Source: Hemibagrus wyckioides | Lineage: Eukaryota; Chordata; Actinopteri; Siluriformes; Bagridae | Assembly (NCBI RefSeq): GCF_019097595.1 | Contig: NC_080726.1 | Location: forward strand, 9,894,205-9,958,204 | Length of the DNA stretch: 64,000 nt | Direction of reading: 5' to 3' | In this document: piece by piece, positions 25,166-40,600 of the stretch | Layout of the letters: each line of letters opens with the position of its first letter | How positions within the stretch are numbered: position 1 is the stretch's first letter | The notes under the pieces: model-generated | Seen by the model: the letters and a program-made list of their open reading frames with translations, nothing else | Databases searched by the model: none | What the model was told of the DNA's origin: nothing | Translations under genes and position numbers: made by a program

Positions 25166-28100
25166 CTTACGTGTTAGGTGGTGGGTAGTGACGGTGTGCG
25201 GGCAATGATGGAGAGCGCCCTCACAGCCAGGGACCGGGTGGGAGTGCAGGACTTTGTCCTGCTGGAGAACCACACCAGCGAGGTGGCCTTTATTGACAAC
25301 CTGCGCAAGCGCTTCAAGGAGAACCTCATCTATGTAAGAATGTCTTCTCTCACATTCCAACTAAACGCCAAGGTGCATTTATTCGGCGAAAGTGTATCAT
25401 TGTACTCGTCTTTCTGATTTGAACAGACGTACATTGGCTCGGTGTTGGTGTCGGTGAATCCCTACAAAGATTTGGAGATCTACACCAAGCAGCATATGGA
25501 GCGGTACAGGGGCGTTAACTTCTATGAAGTCTCCCCTCACATGTGAGTTATTATTCCATCCAGTATTACTTTAGATTTCAAGATCCAGATGTGAAAGCTG
25601 ATAGAAACATATACCAGAAGCTGTAATTCCCCAGTGGGGTCAATACTTATGCAATCTACAAATGTGTGCTCTTTTTTCTATTTTGCACCATAGAATGTTA
25701 TTTACTGTGTAAATCAATTATTAAAAATCCCAACTATGTTTATTTCAGTTCATTTCATATCCGTAGCCTCTGCCATCCAAATGCTGATGGAACACAATAA
25801 AAGTTGTTTGGTGTAGTGGTCATTTTCATATTGCATTATCAATATTTGCAAAAGCCATTACTGTTGTAATGGTTAACAGATGATATATTGTGCAGCCCAA
25901 ATCCATGTTCTCATCATTTCCATAAGCACCTTGTCACTGACACAGAATGACCAGTCGGCAGTAACGTGTTTGCCCAGGCTGTATTGGCATTTGCTAAGAG
26001 CTTGTTCGATTCTAATGTGAGGGGGGAGTGTGTGTAGCAGGGAGGTGTGGCAATCACACATTCTCATTCTAGCCTCACGGATCCTCTGTTATTGAGGAAG
26101 AGAGCAGAGTGAAACTGAGAGGGCAGGTATGATGTATGAGCGAGATTCCTGTACAGTGCCGTAATGGGACTCTCCTTACACACTCAACACAGGGTCAAAC
26201 AAAATGTTTATCTCAGTGCTGGTGCTAGGCAGGCTGAAATAACAGACCTTTAGCGTCCTATCCTATCCTTCTGAAATTACTGATAACAAAAAGCTTTCAG
26301 AGGTATTTTCCATTGGGCTCACAAGTAGTGCAACAGAAAAGTGTTGAGACTATTATCAGGAGATTGCAAGGAATCCCAAGAAAGCTAGCCCTAACCCCAG
26401 GAACGGAGGGGTGGAAGAGATCTCTATATATAAGTACATAGGCCGATCAGTCATAACATTATGAGCACTGACAGGTGAAGTGAATATCACTGGTTATCTC
26501 CTCATCATGGCACTTGTTAGTGGGTGGGATATATTAGGCAGCAAGTGAACATTTTGTCCTCAAAGTTGAACATTTTGTCCTAAAGACTGGATCAGAGCAT
26601 CTCCATAACTGCAGCTCCTTTGGGGTGTTCCCGGTCTGCAGTGGTCAGTATCTATCAAAAGGGTTCCAAGGAAGGAACAGTGGTGAACCAGCGACAGGGT
26701 CATGGATGGCCAAGGATCATTGATGCACGTGGGGAGTGAAGGCTGGCCCATGTGATCCGATCCAACAGACGAGCTACTGTTGCTGAAATTGTTGAAGAAG
26801 TTAATGCTGGTAGAAAGATGTCAGAATACACAGTGCATGATGGGTCAGGGGACCAACACAATATTAGGCACGTGGTCATAATGTTGTGGCTGGTTGGTTA
26901 TCATAGTCATAGGGGTGGATGGTGCTTTCCTCTGAATGTGGATTCCTCTGAATCCTCTTTATCTCTCACATGAAGTGCATACTATTTGTGTTAACGAGAA
27001 GCCACAGATGTCTCGTAAAACGTAAAGGAACAGCCTTACCTCTGAGCGCTGCAGAAAGCTGACATAGTAGATTCCTTCTGAGAATACTATATGAATGTCT
27101 CCTTACCAAAAAAAAAAAAAAAACCCTTCACCATATTAAAAACTATTTGTGAAACCTCTGCTGTACACATATTAGTTGTTACTATAGAAACACGTTCTAA
27201 CACATTGTAGTAGATGACACTTCCCGTTCTTGGTGTAGATATGCAGTGTCTGATAACGCATATCGCTCCATGCGGACGGAGAGACGGGACCAGTGTATCT
27301 TGATCTCAGGAGAGAGCGGTGCTGGGAAGACGGAAGCCTCTAAGAAAGTTCTGCAGTACTACGCTGTCACCTGTCCTGCTAGTGAACAAGTGCAGACTGT
27401 GAAAGACCGCCTACTGCAGTCCAACCCTGTTCTGGAGGTAACAACCCACATCCTGCCAGGAATATTAGAAATTGAATAATCAAGCTATTAGTATTGATGA
27501 ACATATGTGAAATGTGATTTGATTCGTGTTTTCAGGGACTTATTTAACAGTAGCAAAACCTACCTAATGTATAATATAAGTAGCATGCATATTCTTGGGT
27601 TAAAAGTTTCTGCCAAAATCTATTATATCTATTTACAGAGTGTGTAATAGAGTTAAAAAAAAAAGTTTCCTTATATTGCTATGGATCGGAGGAGAGGAAT
27701 CCTAAAAATATATACTTTTCTAATTATTTATATAAGAGGTGTGTGATGGGCTTGCATTTTTAAAAGTTGGCTAAAGTGTGTAAAATGTGAGATCAGCATT
27801 GCAGTTACTGCCATGGATCCATAATGTTTTGCAGATGTGTATAAAAGGTGGCTGATAACCTTTAATCCAAGCACGCAGGCTATTTTTTGAAATTAATAAG
27901 ACAAAAAAAAAGCAGCTTATCATGTTATCAAGAAAAGCCGGAAAGTACAAAATCATCTGTTCTAGAGAGATACCGGAGACTCTTTCCATAAATGTTACAT
28001 AAACTTTGCTTACAAAAGGTTTCACCATAGTTACAACTATGTATTATTCTTTGTTATATAATACTTTTTTTTTATCACTAGCCTTATATTAGTAAAATAT

Positions 28101-31100
28101 CAAAAAGCTTGAAATGTTTTGAAATGCTGACCTTACTACTTTTAGTGTGTTACTGTCTGAAAGGTTGCTATCGATCATTCCCTTGTTCTCTCTCTCATTT
28201 GTCTCTGCTTCAGGCCTTTGGAAATGCTAAAACTTTGCGCAATGACAATTCGAGCCGTTTTGGGAAATACATGGACATCCAGTTTGACTTCAAGGTAATT
28301 TATCATTGAGGACGTGTTCGGTTCTAATCAAGATTGTGATTATGCTGCGATTTGTCACCCAGAGTAAATAAGGTTTGACCTACAGTGTATCACTAATATT
28401 AATATTCATATATATTTTATGCATCTGTACCACCTCCCTTTTATACTCCTTGGGTGGGGTTGTGTACCTGTATGCCCTTGCATGTATGTGTGCGTTTGTG
28501 CTGTGTATATGTTTGCGTGTGTCAGCCTCCCGCTGTTATTCCCCTTGGGTTTCCTCGTTGGCAGGGTGCTCCAGTCGGGGGTCACATCCTAAACTACCTG
28601 CTGGAGAAGTCTCGTGTTGTGCACCAAAGCCACGGAGAACGAAACTTCCACATCTTCTATCAGCTCATCGAGGGTGGTGAGGAGGACCTGCTCAGGAGAC
28701 TCGGCCTGGAGAGAAACGCACAGCAGTACCAGTACCTTGTGAAGGTCAATTAAGAGCTTGCATAAGCATGCACACACACACACTCTTCATATTATTGCAC
28801 TCCCCTGGTGTTTAATAGAGGAAGTTAACAGTCATTCTCCCTCCCTTCACTTCCTCTGTTCTGCTGAGTGTGTGTATGAGTTTTTCTGCCTGCTGGGAGT
28901 CAGGGAGAAACACGCACACAAACACACACCCACTCATAACAGTGATGTATCCTGACTGCATTTCCCATTTACATACAGCCTTCAAGGGCACATCCATATT
29001 CAGCTTTCAGTTTATATTCATAGCTCATTTATCAGCATTGTTTCTATCTGTCTTTAAAGGTTCTGCAGGTCTGTAATTACCTTTTAGAAATTAAAACCCT
29101 TGAGTATGACATTTTCTTACATTCGGATTATAATGCTTTACGTTAACGTGACCTACTTGCAACATTAGTTAACATTAACAAGCCAGGAACGTCAGCATTT
29201 AATGAACTTTATGTAATGCATAAAGCAGCAGTAACTTTTATTAACTCACTCTGTTTAAGTCTTAACAAAATACGCCATGATTGTTTCCTCAATTCCTGAA
29301 TCAACATAAATGATTCAAATTAAATGATAGCAAGTTCCTACATGTCGATAACTGAGGGCTCCTGACCTCGGATGTGAATTTTTGCCAGGTAATAATATGC
29401 TCATTAAGGTGTTTGTTCATATTGATAACAGTTGGCTTTGTTGTACAAACATTTTAGACACTTCGTGTTCACACTAGCACCAGCAAATATATTACAATAT
29501 CAAAATGCCTTCTATATAAAAAGTAACAGTGTATAACTTCACAGGGTAGCTGCCTTTCATACAGGACAAGCAACAAACCTAAATGAACATCTGTGACTGC
29601 AGAGGGTGTTTTTGTATTTATACAGTTGGATATGTTTCAAATACACATGCTAGACAACACCTCTCTCACATTCATTTACACACACGCAGACACACTCACA
29701 CACGCATGCACACACTAAGCGAAGCTAGCATTAGTTGCATGCCGTGAGCTATCATTATTGGGAAACCACTGTGGCTGAAGATCAGTAGTTGGATATCAAA
29801 TGTAAATGTTTTCATAAATGTTATTGATCTGAAAAAAATGTTTTTCTGTGTGCGGTTGCATTACAGGGTAATTGTCCCAAAGTGAGCTCCATTAACGACC
29901 GTAATGACTGGAAGGTGGTGATAAAAGCTCTGAGTGTGATTGGGTTCAACGATGACGAAGTGGAGGTAAGAGAGCCCTAAAGACATAGCTTAAGAATGAG
30001 TCAAAATAATAATAATAATAAAAGGATATAGAATAAAATTGCAATATGGCCCATGCAATATGTACACCCAGTCGACATAATCTTCAGAACAATAAGTAAA
30101 AAATAAAACGTTGCTGTTATGGGGGGACATTCAATGATGGGGTGAGTTAGCAGAGAGATAGCAGAGTTATTATTACCACCAATCATACCACAGCACTTTT
30201 TGAAGGCTCTTAGTCTTCTTCTACCACATCAATTTGCTAACAATTACATTTATCAATATGCAATGTCATATTCTTTGTCCATTTATAGCTACAGTATACA
30301 TTGTGGGATATAGCAGATGCCCTTACTCACAGAAGTACCTTGTGGTCTCTCAAATGCTATGATTATATAGCTACTAAGAGTATCTATCATTTTTCTCTTC
30401 TTTCTTTTTTAAAGTTTGTAGAGAGGAAGGATTACGATAATAACAATTCTCAATTTTCCCGGGAAAGGACTGTAATTTTTTTTTGTTGATGGAACTGAGC
30501 CGGAGTACATTTGTTTACATGTATGATGTGATGGAAAATTATAGTGTCTTCAGCTCTAGTTGTTGTGCTTATGTTGCTTTGCCCTATGCCTCTCTCTTCA
30601 TCTCTCTCATGATTTGTCTCTGTATTCGCAGGAGCTGTTAAACATCATTGCCAGCGTGCTACATTTGGGGAATATTCAGTACGGGAGTGAGGATGGAGGC
30701 AATGCCTACATTACCGTAGACATCCAGATTAAATATTTAGCCAGGGTGAGAATCCAGCCCCATTACACAGGGGAGTATGTGTGTCTGCAGGAGCTGTTGA
30801 AAAGCACTGCTGGTGTATTACACATGTAAATGGTATTGAGCCTAAAGATGAATTGTGTGTTAATAATGTGTTCTGAATTCATTTGATGGGTTTTAGGAGG
30901 CATTCTATTTATTCAAGATGGCAAAAATAGTATATAAATTTAGTTAATGGAAATGGAGTCCCTTAAAATGTCAGTACAATGTAATTTTAAAATGAATTGA
31001 ATAACCAAATAGGCTGTTCTCTTTGGGAAATGCACAAAATATTACACGTATATACTGTATAAAATCTCCAATTTTCCAAAATGTCTAACACCAGCTTTCT

Positions 31101-34100
31101 CTGAGCTGCCATATCCTTTTGCATTGTTTTATTTTAATAGTAAATATTGTTGTTATACTGCATGTCACGTGACCATTTCCACCTTTAACCATAACATAGA
31201 TACCAGACAAACCAGTAGTGTTTTGTACTGAATTAAACAGCATATAAACTTGTGGTGCTTAAAGGAAAATGGTGTATGTCAAAGTTTACACAACATTTTC
31301 TTGTTGCAGTTATTAGGTGTGGATAGCAGCATTCTCAAGGAGGCTCTGACACATAAGAAGATTATTGCCAAAGGAGAGGAGGTGTGCTACTTATTAGTCA
31401 CTACACTACTATGCAGCTTAAATGTTACTCTTACAAGCGTATGTTAATGTTTAGTTTAAAGCCTGACCTTTTACTTTATATATGTCTCTTACAGCTGATG
31501 AGTCCGCTGAATCAAGAGCAGGCTTCCTCAGCACGAGACGCTTTATCTAAAGCCATTTATGGACGCACCTTCACCTGGCTTGTGAACAAAATCAACGCTT
31601 CTTTGTCCTTCAAGGTACACTCATACATCTGTTCGTCAGTGTAATACTGCTTCCACAAGCAACAGAAGTTAAAGAAGTGATAGTGTTTGGCTCCCCCCGG
31701 TGGCATGTGAGCAAAATGATAAATGTTTCCTGAAGAGGGCAGAGACTTCAACTGGTGGATAGCAGCAGATGTGGATTTCACTGGACCAAACCAAGCACTT
31801 GAGTAGAGATGAGTAATGTGTGGGAAAAACTGGATCTAGTGCAGCCGTTCTTGACGTGACCTTCTGTAAAGATCATCTGATACACTTTAGTCATGTACAT
31901 TTATGGGAATTGTTCGAATGAAGGCGAGTTATCAGACTAGATAGAGAGGTCAGAATGGGTTCAGAGAGGGTTTTTTCCCCTTTAATATGAATATTTTAAA
32001 TTGAATTGGAAAAAAATAATAGACAAATGGTCAGAGAGGTCCTGTTGTCCAACTTCATGTTTAAAAATCCCGTCTGTATCTCATTTGTTCACGTCAGTAG
32101 AGCTAGCCAAAAGTGTAAATGTGAAGTGTACTATGAAACAAAAGCTAGGGATTAAACATTGTCAAGGTAAATGTTATTACCATTCAGTCTGGATAGGTGT
32201 TTTTCTGGACCTTTGTAAAGATAGAATTATAACTCAACTTTCAAAAGTTTTGAGTTGAATATCCCTGGACAATTTTATTCTCAAGAGAAAAGTGCTTACC
32301 TTGTTAGAATACACTGTCCATTAAACATATTTTGCTGCACTGTAATACTTCTACATCTTTGAGGAACTTGTTTTGTTCTATTGATTCTAATGAACAGGTT
32401 TTCCAGTAAATCCAAATCTAGTCTTAAGGAACTGAATCTTAAACATCTTATTTAGTTTAACTTTCAAATAATTACATATTTTAACAGTTGGACTTATTTT
32501 AATATCAATTATGTTTTATTTTGCAGTCCATGTTCCATCTTCTGTATCTCCTCACTGTAATTGTTGTTGTTTTTTCAGGAGGACTTCTTCAGCAGTAAGA
32601 GTACCTCTGTAATTGGCCTGTTGGATATCTATGGGTTTGAGGTCTTCCAGAACAACAGGTGTGTGTACTGAATAATCATTATACAGTAATAGCGTGTTCA
32701 CCTTCTGACTGATTATGAACAATAGAATTATATCTCGTTATATATGTAGTGCTCTTACCCTCAGCAGTCCCATACGTGAGTAGACAGAACACATGGCTTA
32801 GCATAGCAAAGCGTTTGTCCTTTATCTGGTAGAATTGAATTTGCATGTGGTAAACAAAAATAACTTGTGTTGTGATGTGCTGCTGGTTTCCTGGTTTCTA
32901 CGCGGTTATATCTTATGTTAGAACTTACAAGAAAATCCCTCGTGTAAAGAGTATAAGACTGCATTTGTTAAGTTATACTTTTGGAAGCCAGAAAGAACGG
33001 CTCATTAAGTATTAATAATCTATAGTCTATCATGGTCTAGCATTCGAGCAGATTCACTATTCTATACTATTTAAGTCACTTGTACATCATTATTGTTTGT
33101 ATTGATTTATGCTTAAATTCAGAAAAGAATGAATTGTTAGATAACAGAAAAAGATGCATTGTGTGTCATGGTCGGCATTTGCATAAATCAACATTTTATG
33201 ATGCAGTGCCACTAGAGACTCCAAAATCCTAGAATGGCAAAACTGGTCATATTAAAAAGTAAAAATGTTTATAGAAATTTGTGATATAACATTAGGTAGT
33301 GTATTTTGGATATTGTTAGAGTTTTTGTGGAAAAGAACATCCAGCTTAATATTTGAATTTTAATTTTTTATTAACAATAAACCTCTTCTCTTTTTTGTGA
33401 AGTTTTGAGCAATTCTGCATCAACTACTGCAACGAGAAGCTGCAGCAGCTCTTCATCGAGCTGACCCTGAAATCAGAACAAGACGAGTATGAAGCTGAGG
33501 GAATCACGGTAGGACCTCCCTCCACACACACATGCACACACACACTCATCTTACACTTGTACACTGGTCTACTGTGTTCAAAGTCATGGGAGAAGGAGGT
33601 CTTTTGAGTGCTTTTCTGAGATTTATGCCCATTTTGTGTAAAGGGTACATTTTTCTGCTGCCATTTCTGTACTCCGATGGTGTTGACCTCAATCAGCATC
33701 ATAAATTCATCACTATTAAAGAAAGCCCGCTTGTGACCACATGCCCAAAGTGGGCAGCTTTTTGAATTCCTGTCATTCTGCAGATGTTTGCTTTCATGAC
33801 TGTTTGAATAACACGGAAAAGAGCGATTAAATGTCATTTGCTTCTAATGCAGTCCTATTCTAGATGTTTTATTTTTCTGTTTACAGTGGGAGCCTGTGCA
33901 ATATTTCAATAACAAGATAATTTGTGATCTTGTGGAGGAGAAGTTCAAAGGCATCATCTCTATCCTGGTGAGAATTTTCTCTAAATATATCCAGGACTAG
34001 CATTGCGTTGTCCAAACACAGTTCTACAATTAGAGTTATGCATTTGCCTCTAAGGTTTCTCTCTGTCTGTAACATGCAGGCACCCCCTCTCTGTCTTTTT

Positions 34101-34625
34101 TTTTCTGTATGTACTCACTGGACAATTTAATAGAAACACATATATCCCTGCTCATTCAAGTAATTGTCCAACTAGTCAATCATGTGGTCAATCAAGCAGA
34201 TACTGCAAGAACTTCACCTGAAACTGCTAATCTCCTACAGCAACTGTCTTTATGCAAAACAGTCTTTAGAGTTTACACACAATAGTGTTGAATTAGGGTT
34301 TAAATTAGAGTTTAACTAATGAGTCATTACATTTGTCACCCAAATGAGGATGGGTTCCCTTTTGAGTCTGGTTCCTCTCAAGGTTTCTTCCTCTTACCAT
34401 CTAAGGGAGTTTTTCCTTGCCACAGTCACCTCAGTCACGTCAGTCACCTCAGGCTCGCTCACTTGAGATAACATCTAGGACTGTCTGTCTGTTTGTCTGT
34501 TTATGTTTGTTGTTTTCTTATGTCGTTTCTCATGTAAAGCTGATTTGAGACAATGCTCTTTGTTAAAAGCGCTATACAAATAAAATTGAATTGAATTGAA
34601 TGTATGTGTCTATATAATTATGTAT

Positions 34626-34669
<44 letters not shown>

Positions 34670-37600
34670 TGTGTCTCTCTCTCTCTTTGTAGGATGAGGA
34701 ATGTTTGAGGCCAGGAGATGCCACTGACCTAACTTTCTTAGAGAAGCTGGAGGGCACATTAGGCGGCCATGCCCACTTCTTAACGTCAGTCACGCTTCAT
34801 TACAATATATACACGAGAACACTCCAGCGTTTTAATCTAATCTCTATTTATCACATCTATAGTGTATTACCTGGAGCCTAAGGACAGTTGCTCTAGTACT
34901 ACCTAATGCAAACTGAAATCTATACACTCTAACAACAGGGAGTGTATGTATTCTGAAAAGTTTTTCATGTTGTTATTTTTCCTGTGTTTGAGTTAATGGG
35001 TTTCATGTTATTTTTCTTTTAGTGTTGTTGCCAGTGGACACATTTGCACACGTTTCAAATGAAAAAGATTAGATTACAAATGTCCCTAGACGTTATCCAT
35101 TGACATTACTATGAATTAATTGAATATACTTTTGGATCATAAGACCTTATTAATCACATTCTGCCTCTGCTTTGTTCTCTACCATAGCCATAAGCTGGCT
35201 GACGGAAAGACCCGGAAGGTGATGGGTAGAGATGAGTTCAGGCTGCTGCATTATGCTGGAGAAGTCAACTACAATGTAAACGGTGAGACACAGTGAAACT
35301 AGAGGATGCTCCAATGCTGGAGTCATGGGTTCTGTCTAGAGCTGCTATTCTCAGGCTCTGCTGAACAGCATGTTTACTGACCCCTTTGTGTTCTTTCTCA
35401 TTCCCAGGCTTTCTGGACAAGAACAATGATCTCCTCTTCAGAAATTTGAAAGAGGTCAGTGTGTGGGACTGGAGAGAAGTATGACTAGGACAATTCACAA
35501 ACATTGTGCTGTAGCTCCATTTTTGCTGATCTGACTTTGTAATATATGGCGATGTCTGAGTCTGCGATTGTGCTTAATGCAGGTGATGTGCATGTCAGAA
35601 AACAAGATCCTCAATCAGTGTTTTGACCGCGAAGAGTTAACGGACAAGAAACGGCCAGAAACGGTAAGAAACAATCGTCTTTTCTTTTTGCATCAAAATG
35701 TTCGTTTTGACTAACCGTGATGTAAATCGAGTAATGTATAGGGAAATCTCTGCTAGGTGCCCACACTGTGAGGAATGCCCTGACTCTTAGGTCACACTCG
35801 TCATTGTGGGTGCGTGTGGGTGCCCACTCTGCAGTAGGCCATTGGCTGAAAGAGTGTGGGCTGCTGCTGATGATGTGGCTAAGCTGTTTGTATGCATTGT
35901 TGATGGCCATCCTCTCCCACACTGTCACCGCCTGGCTGGATCTGCACACTAGGACGTGTGTTCTTCCAATCCTTCACGCTTCTCATGCTCTCCTTCTTTC
36001 TTTTCCCTCTTTCATTTGCTCCGTGCCTAGACGGCTACCCAGTTCAAGAACAGCCTGGCCAAGCTGATGGAAATCCTCATGTCTAAGGAACCGTCATACG
36101 TGCGCTGCATCAAACCCAATGATGCTAAGCAGTCTGGTAAGTTCCCTGATTTAGACTGGTGTGTGTGTGTGTGTGTGTGTGTGTTTCTGCCTCAGATGAT
36201 GTGTCTTAATAGTTCTACAATCAGTACTGTGGTTTGGTGATGAACAGCACAGCCATGTGGTGAAAGTTTTAATAGAAGGAGTAATCTCTTCCATCTGTGC
36301 TGGAAAATGACTTTCCAATTATTTTGTTTGTTGTTTCCTGTCCATTCACACTAAGTTTTGTATTAGACTATAGAATTAATACCACAGCACTCTTCTGTTC
36401 TCAGATCTGATTGGTCAGAAGGTGCTGACGAATTTTCTTTAATAACAGCTCTGACTGTAGTACCTGCTAAGTTTATATTAATGTGATTGTTGTAAAATGT
36501 TTTTGTGTCTGGTGAAACCATTCATTTTAAGAGAGAGATAAAAGAGAGGCTGATGGTGTTCATTAATTTTTAAAAGAATGTAGAAAAGAGGAACAGGGGA
36601 AAAGAGAAAAAAATGTTATTGGAAAATGCTCAACTTCAGGGTCGTAACAGCAACTCTGCTTCGTGCCAGGCTGCATCACAATGGCCTATCTGTAATTACT
36701 ATTTTCCCTGTTGTCCCCTGTGTCCCTGAGACAAGATTATTCTTAGCACAATATATGAAAACAAGCAGTTGAATCTTTATAGAATTAATATGGAATCGTC
36801 AGATGAATTGATTTCATTTTGGAATTGATCCAAATAGGTTTCCAGGTTACAGCAAGGTCACAGGTCTGAAATAGATGTAAATAAATGTATATCAGGTATA
36901 CAAATTTGGAGGTATCCTCAATTTTATATAAAGAATGTACGTAAATGAAGTCAAATTTGATCGTTGTGTGTCTCCGCAGGCCGATTTGATGACGTTCTGA
37001 TCAGACATCAAGTGAAGTATTTGGGTCTGATGGAGAATTTGAGAGTGAGGAGAGCGGGCTTTGCCTATCGGCGTCGCTACGAGATCTTCCTTCAGAGGTC
37101 AGCATTTCTTACTGGACACTTTTAGCTACTTGTTTAAAGCCAGAGGGAAATACAGCCCTTGTTCCCGTACGAACACAGCAAAGATAGTGTCAGCACTTTC
37201 ACTTCCTGAGTATTTCATCACTGGGGGATTTTGTTGTGTACTAACCAACACAGATTTGGCTTTTTTGGTGGATTGTAATGCCTGTTTGGTTTGCCTAGAT
37301 AAGTTTGTGTTATAGGTGATGCATGTTATGTGTTGATGCATATGACATATGTTATGTGTTGTTCTTTCACAGGTATAAGTCGCTGTGTCCAGACACCTGG
37401 CCCAACTGGGATGGCCGCTTGATAGATGGAGTTTCCACACTTGTCAGGCACCTGGGTTACAAACCCGAAGAGTACAAACTTGGCAGGTTTGTTCTACCCC
37501 AAAGGAATCTTTTCCAGATGTTTTCACATCTTTTTGTACAAAGCTGATTTAAAAATGTCCTTACACATTTCAACTTTAGGACCAAAATCTTCATCCGTTT

Positions 37601-40600
37601 TCCGAAGACCTTGTTTGCAACCGAAGATGCTTTAGAAGTCAGAAAACACAGTCTTGGTAGGAACAATTTATTTATTTGTTTGTTTGTTTTCACTGAATAT
37701 ACAGAATTCTGACAAAACTCATGCTCTATATTATATTGTTCTACTTATGCATGATGTCAAAGCATTTTTTTTTCTTTTTATGTCTGTGCATTTACAGCCA
37801 CCAAGCTGCAGGCGAACTGGAAGGGCTACAGTCAGAAATCCAAATACCGTAAAATGAGACGATCAGGTAAAAGAGGAAGGACTTATGCCTCATTTCCATT
37901 ATTTCATAAAGACATAATAGTTTCATTTTGAATGTTTATGTAGACATTTCTCCTGTCTGAAAGGAAATTGACCACTTTAATTTTCTTGTTCTGCAGCCAT
38001 CCTGATCCAGGCCTGGTGGAGAGGAATTTTGGCCCGCAGGAGAGCACGTCGCAGAAGACAAGCTGCTGACACCATCCGCAGGTCTGCCTGCTTCAATATC
38101 TCGCGTAAATCATCTTACTCTGTGTTTTATTTTATTTCTGTCAAGACTGCATAAAAGGGTAATCCTTTAGCAGTACCATCATGCCACAAAGTGTTTTATT
38201 TCTCTAAAAAAATCAGACTGGTTTACCAATTAGTATTTTTTACATTAATTTATTGTTATGTTTACTGTTGTACAACATCCACAAAGCAAACTGGTCCCAG
38301 TTATCACCTGTGTTATAACAGCTATAAAGAGTTGTTTCGTTAAAACCCTTTTCTTACCTCTCACTCAGATAGGTAGGTAGGTAGGTGGGTTTGGATGGAT
38401 GGATGGATGGATGGATGAAGTATACTCTGAGAGTATAGAAAATAGTGTTAATGGTTGTAGTAGTGCAGTGTGAGTGTTATCAGCTGTCTCACACAGGTGA
38501 GCTATTGTACAGTGTTATTGTGAATGGTCTGAATGATCTCCTGTAATGTTCACTGTGACAACAAATCTGAATGAGTCTTTAGAATAATGAGCCTCACTGT
38601 CTCTGTAGTGTATTGTAGAGTGATTGAGACGGATTGTCCACGATGGAGAGCAGTTTGTTCATTGACCTCCTGTTCCTCACTGACTCAAACGTCTCCAGTT
38701 TGTGTCCAGTGTTTGTGCCTTCAGTTTGTGTGTGTGTGTGTGTCCCTCAGAGGACCACAACACAGTAAATGGCATTTGCCACCATAGACTGGTAGAAGAT
38801 CTCCATTTATAGTTTCTAAGGAAAAAATGCAGCTTGTCATGTTAGCAAGAAGTCAGAAGACATTGTTACAAAGCAGTGATATTGGAGACTCCTTCCAAAA
38901 ATGACTCACTTTTCTATTTTTTAATGTGGAGCATCAATTATACAAGTACATCTGTGCATTGTTACTACAGAAAGGTTAACAATTAATAGAAATAATTATA
39001 ATCCTCGCAGCTGGCACTATTGTCAAAGCTGCTGTTGTAGAAAATGAATCAACGCTGTCTGACAAATCAGAAGTTAGGATATAAATTTTATAGTGAGATT
39101 CATATGTTACTGTATCGGTTTATTGATACGATTATACAATAAACATTTGTAGCCAGACTTAAATTTTTCTTTTATTTCAGATTCATTAAAGGATTCATGT
39201 ACCGGCACCAGCCACGCTGTCCTGAGAACGAATACTTCCTTGACTATGTGCGCTATTCATTCTTAATGAAGCTACAAAGGAGCTTGCCTAAAACAGTCCT
39301 GGACAAGAGCTGGCCTACACCTCCACCTGCCCTGACTGAGGTTTGACTACATTTCCTTTTAACCCTCGCTTATTCGTACATATACAGGACACAGTATGGA
39401 GCAGATATGACATGAATCTGTGTGGTTGTACACCAGGCATCAGAGCATCTCCGCAAGCTGTGTATGCAGAACATGGTGTGGAAGTACTGCAAGAGCATCA
39501 GCCCAGAATGGAAGCACCAGGTAAAGCACCGGCTCTTCCGTAAATTTCAGAGAGGAATTTTTCAGAATTCAGCAGGGGACTTTCTTCATTTCGTCTGCAC
39601 CAAAGACGGGCATTTTACAATTTCCTTTTCATTTTAGTTGGAGCAGAAGTCGGTGGCCAGTGAAATTTTTAAGGACAAGAAAGACAACTATCCTCAGAGT
39701 GTCGCCAAGCTGTTCGTAGGAACAAGGCTCAGTAAGTATTCTCTGTGCTGATTTCATTGTTGTTGAAAATGCCAATTCTAGGCTTTCAGCTGCTCCCAGT
39801 TGTGCTTGTAAGTAAATAAGCGGTTATTTTAGTAGAGGTTGATTATTATGAATAGACATTTTTGCTGGCAAATGCATATATACCGATCAGCCATAACATT
39901 ATAACCTAATATTGTGTTGGTCCCACTTTTGCTGCCACACACAACTGGCCATCCATGTGATTTAAAATAAAATGTGATTCATCAGACCAGACCACCTTCT
40001 TCCATTGCTCTATGGTCTAGTTCTGATGCTCACGGTGCCCATTGTTGGCGCTTTCGGTGGTGCACAGGGGTCAGCATGTGGGTCGCTCTGATTAAGATGT
40101 CTAGCCATCACAATTTGTCCCTTGTCAAGTTTAAATCCTTAAATCCACTTGCTCATTTTTCCTGCTTCCAACACATCAACATTGAGGACAAAATCTTCAC
40201 TTGCTGCCTAATATATCCCACCCACTTACAGGTGCCATGATGAGGAGATAATCAGTTTTATTCACTTCACCTCTCAGTGCTCATAATGTTATGCCTGAGC
40301 GGTGTTGTAATTTCGTAGCAGTTATTTCTCACTCATGGCTTGAAGAGCATTTTACATGTTTGTGTGACATGTTGCAAGAGGTTTCATGTGTTTCATTTGT
40401 GTGCTTATTTAGATGGGGAGGATATCAATCCTAAAGTGCTCCAGGCTATGGGCACCGAGAAGATGAAGGTATGCATTCACAGAAAGATGAGGTAGAAGGT
40501 CATCATGGCACCAACCTCATTATTCATCTTAATTTATGTTATGTTTTGCTAAAACGGAAATAAATACACACCACAGGTCAAACAGCCTACTATGATAAAC

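Larger units (their letters stand above)
17287..25177 (+). other. myo1c: myo1c intron 1 (for the MKYQAM form)
   Basis: Apart from the alternative first exon at 24367-24462, this 7.9 kb stretch holds only repeats and AT-rich sequence. No other splice-bounded ORF is convincing. Confidence 0.6.

Noticed and set aside
33424..33837. 137-codon - strand ORF
   Set aside because: It lies opposite a myo1c exon and its flanking intron; no conserved features.
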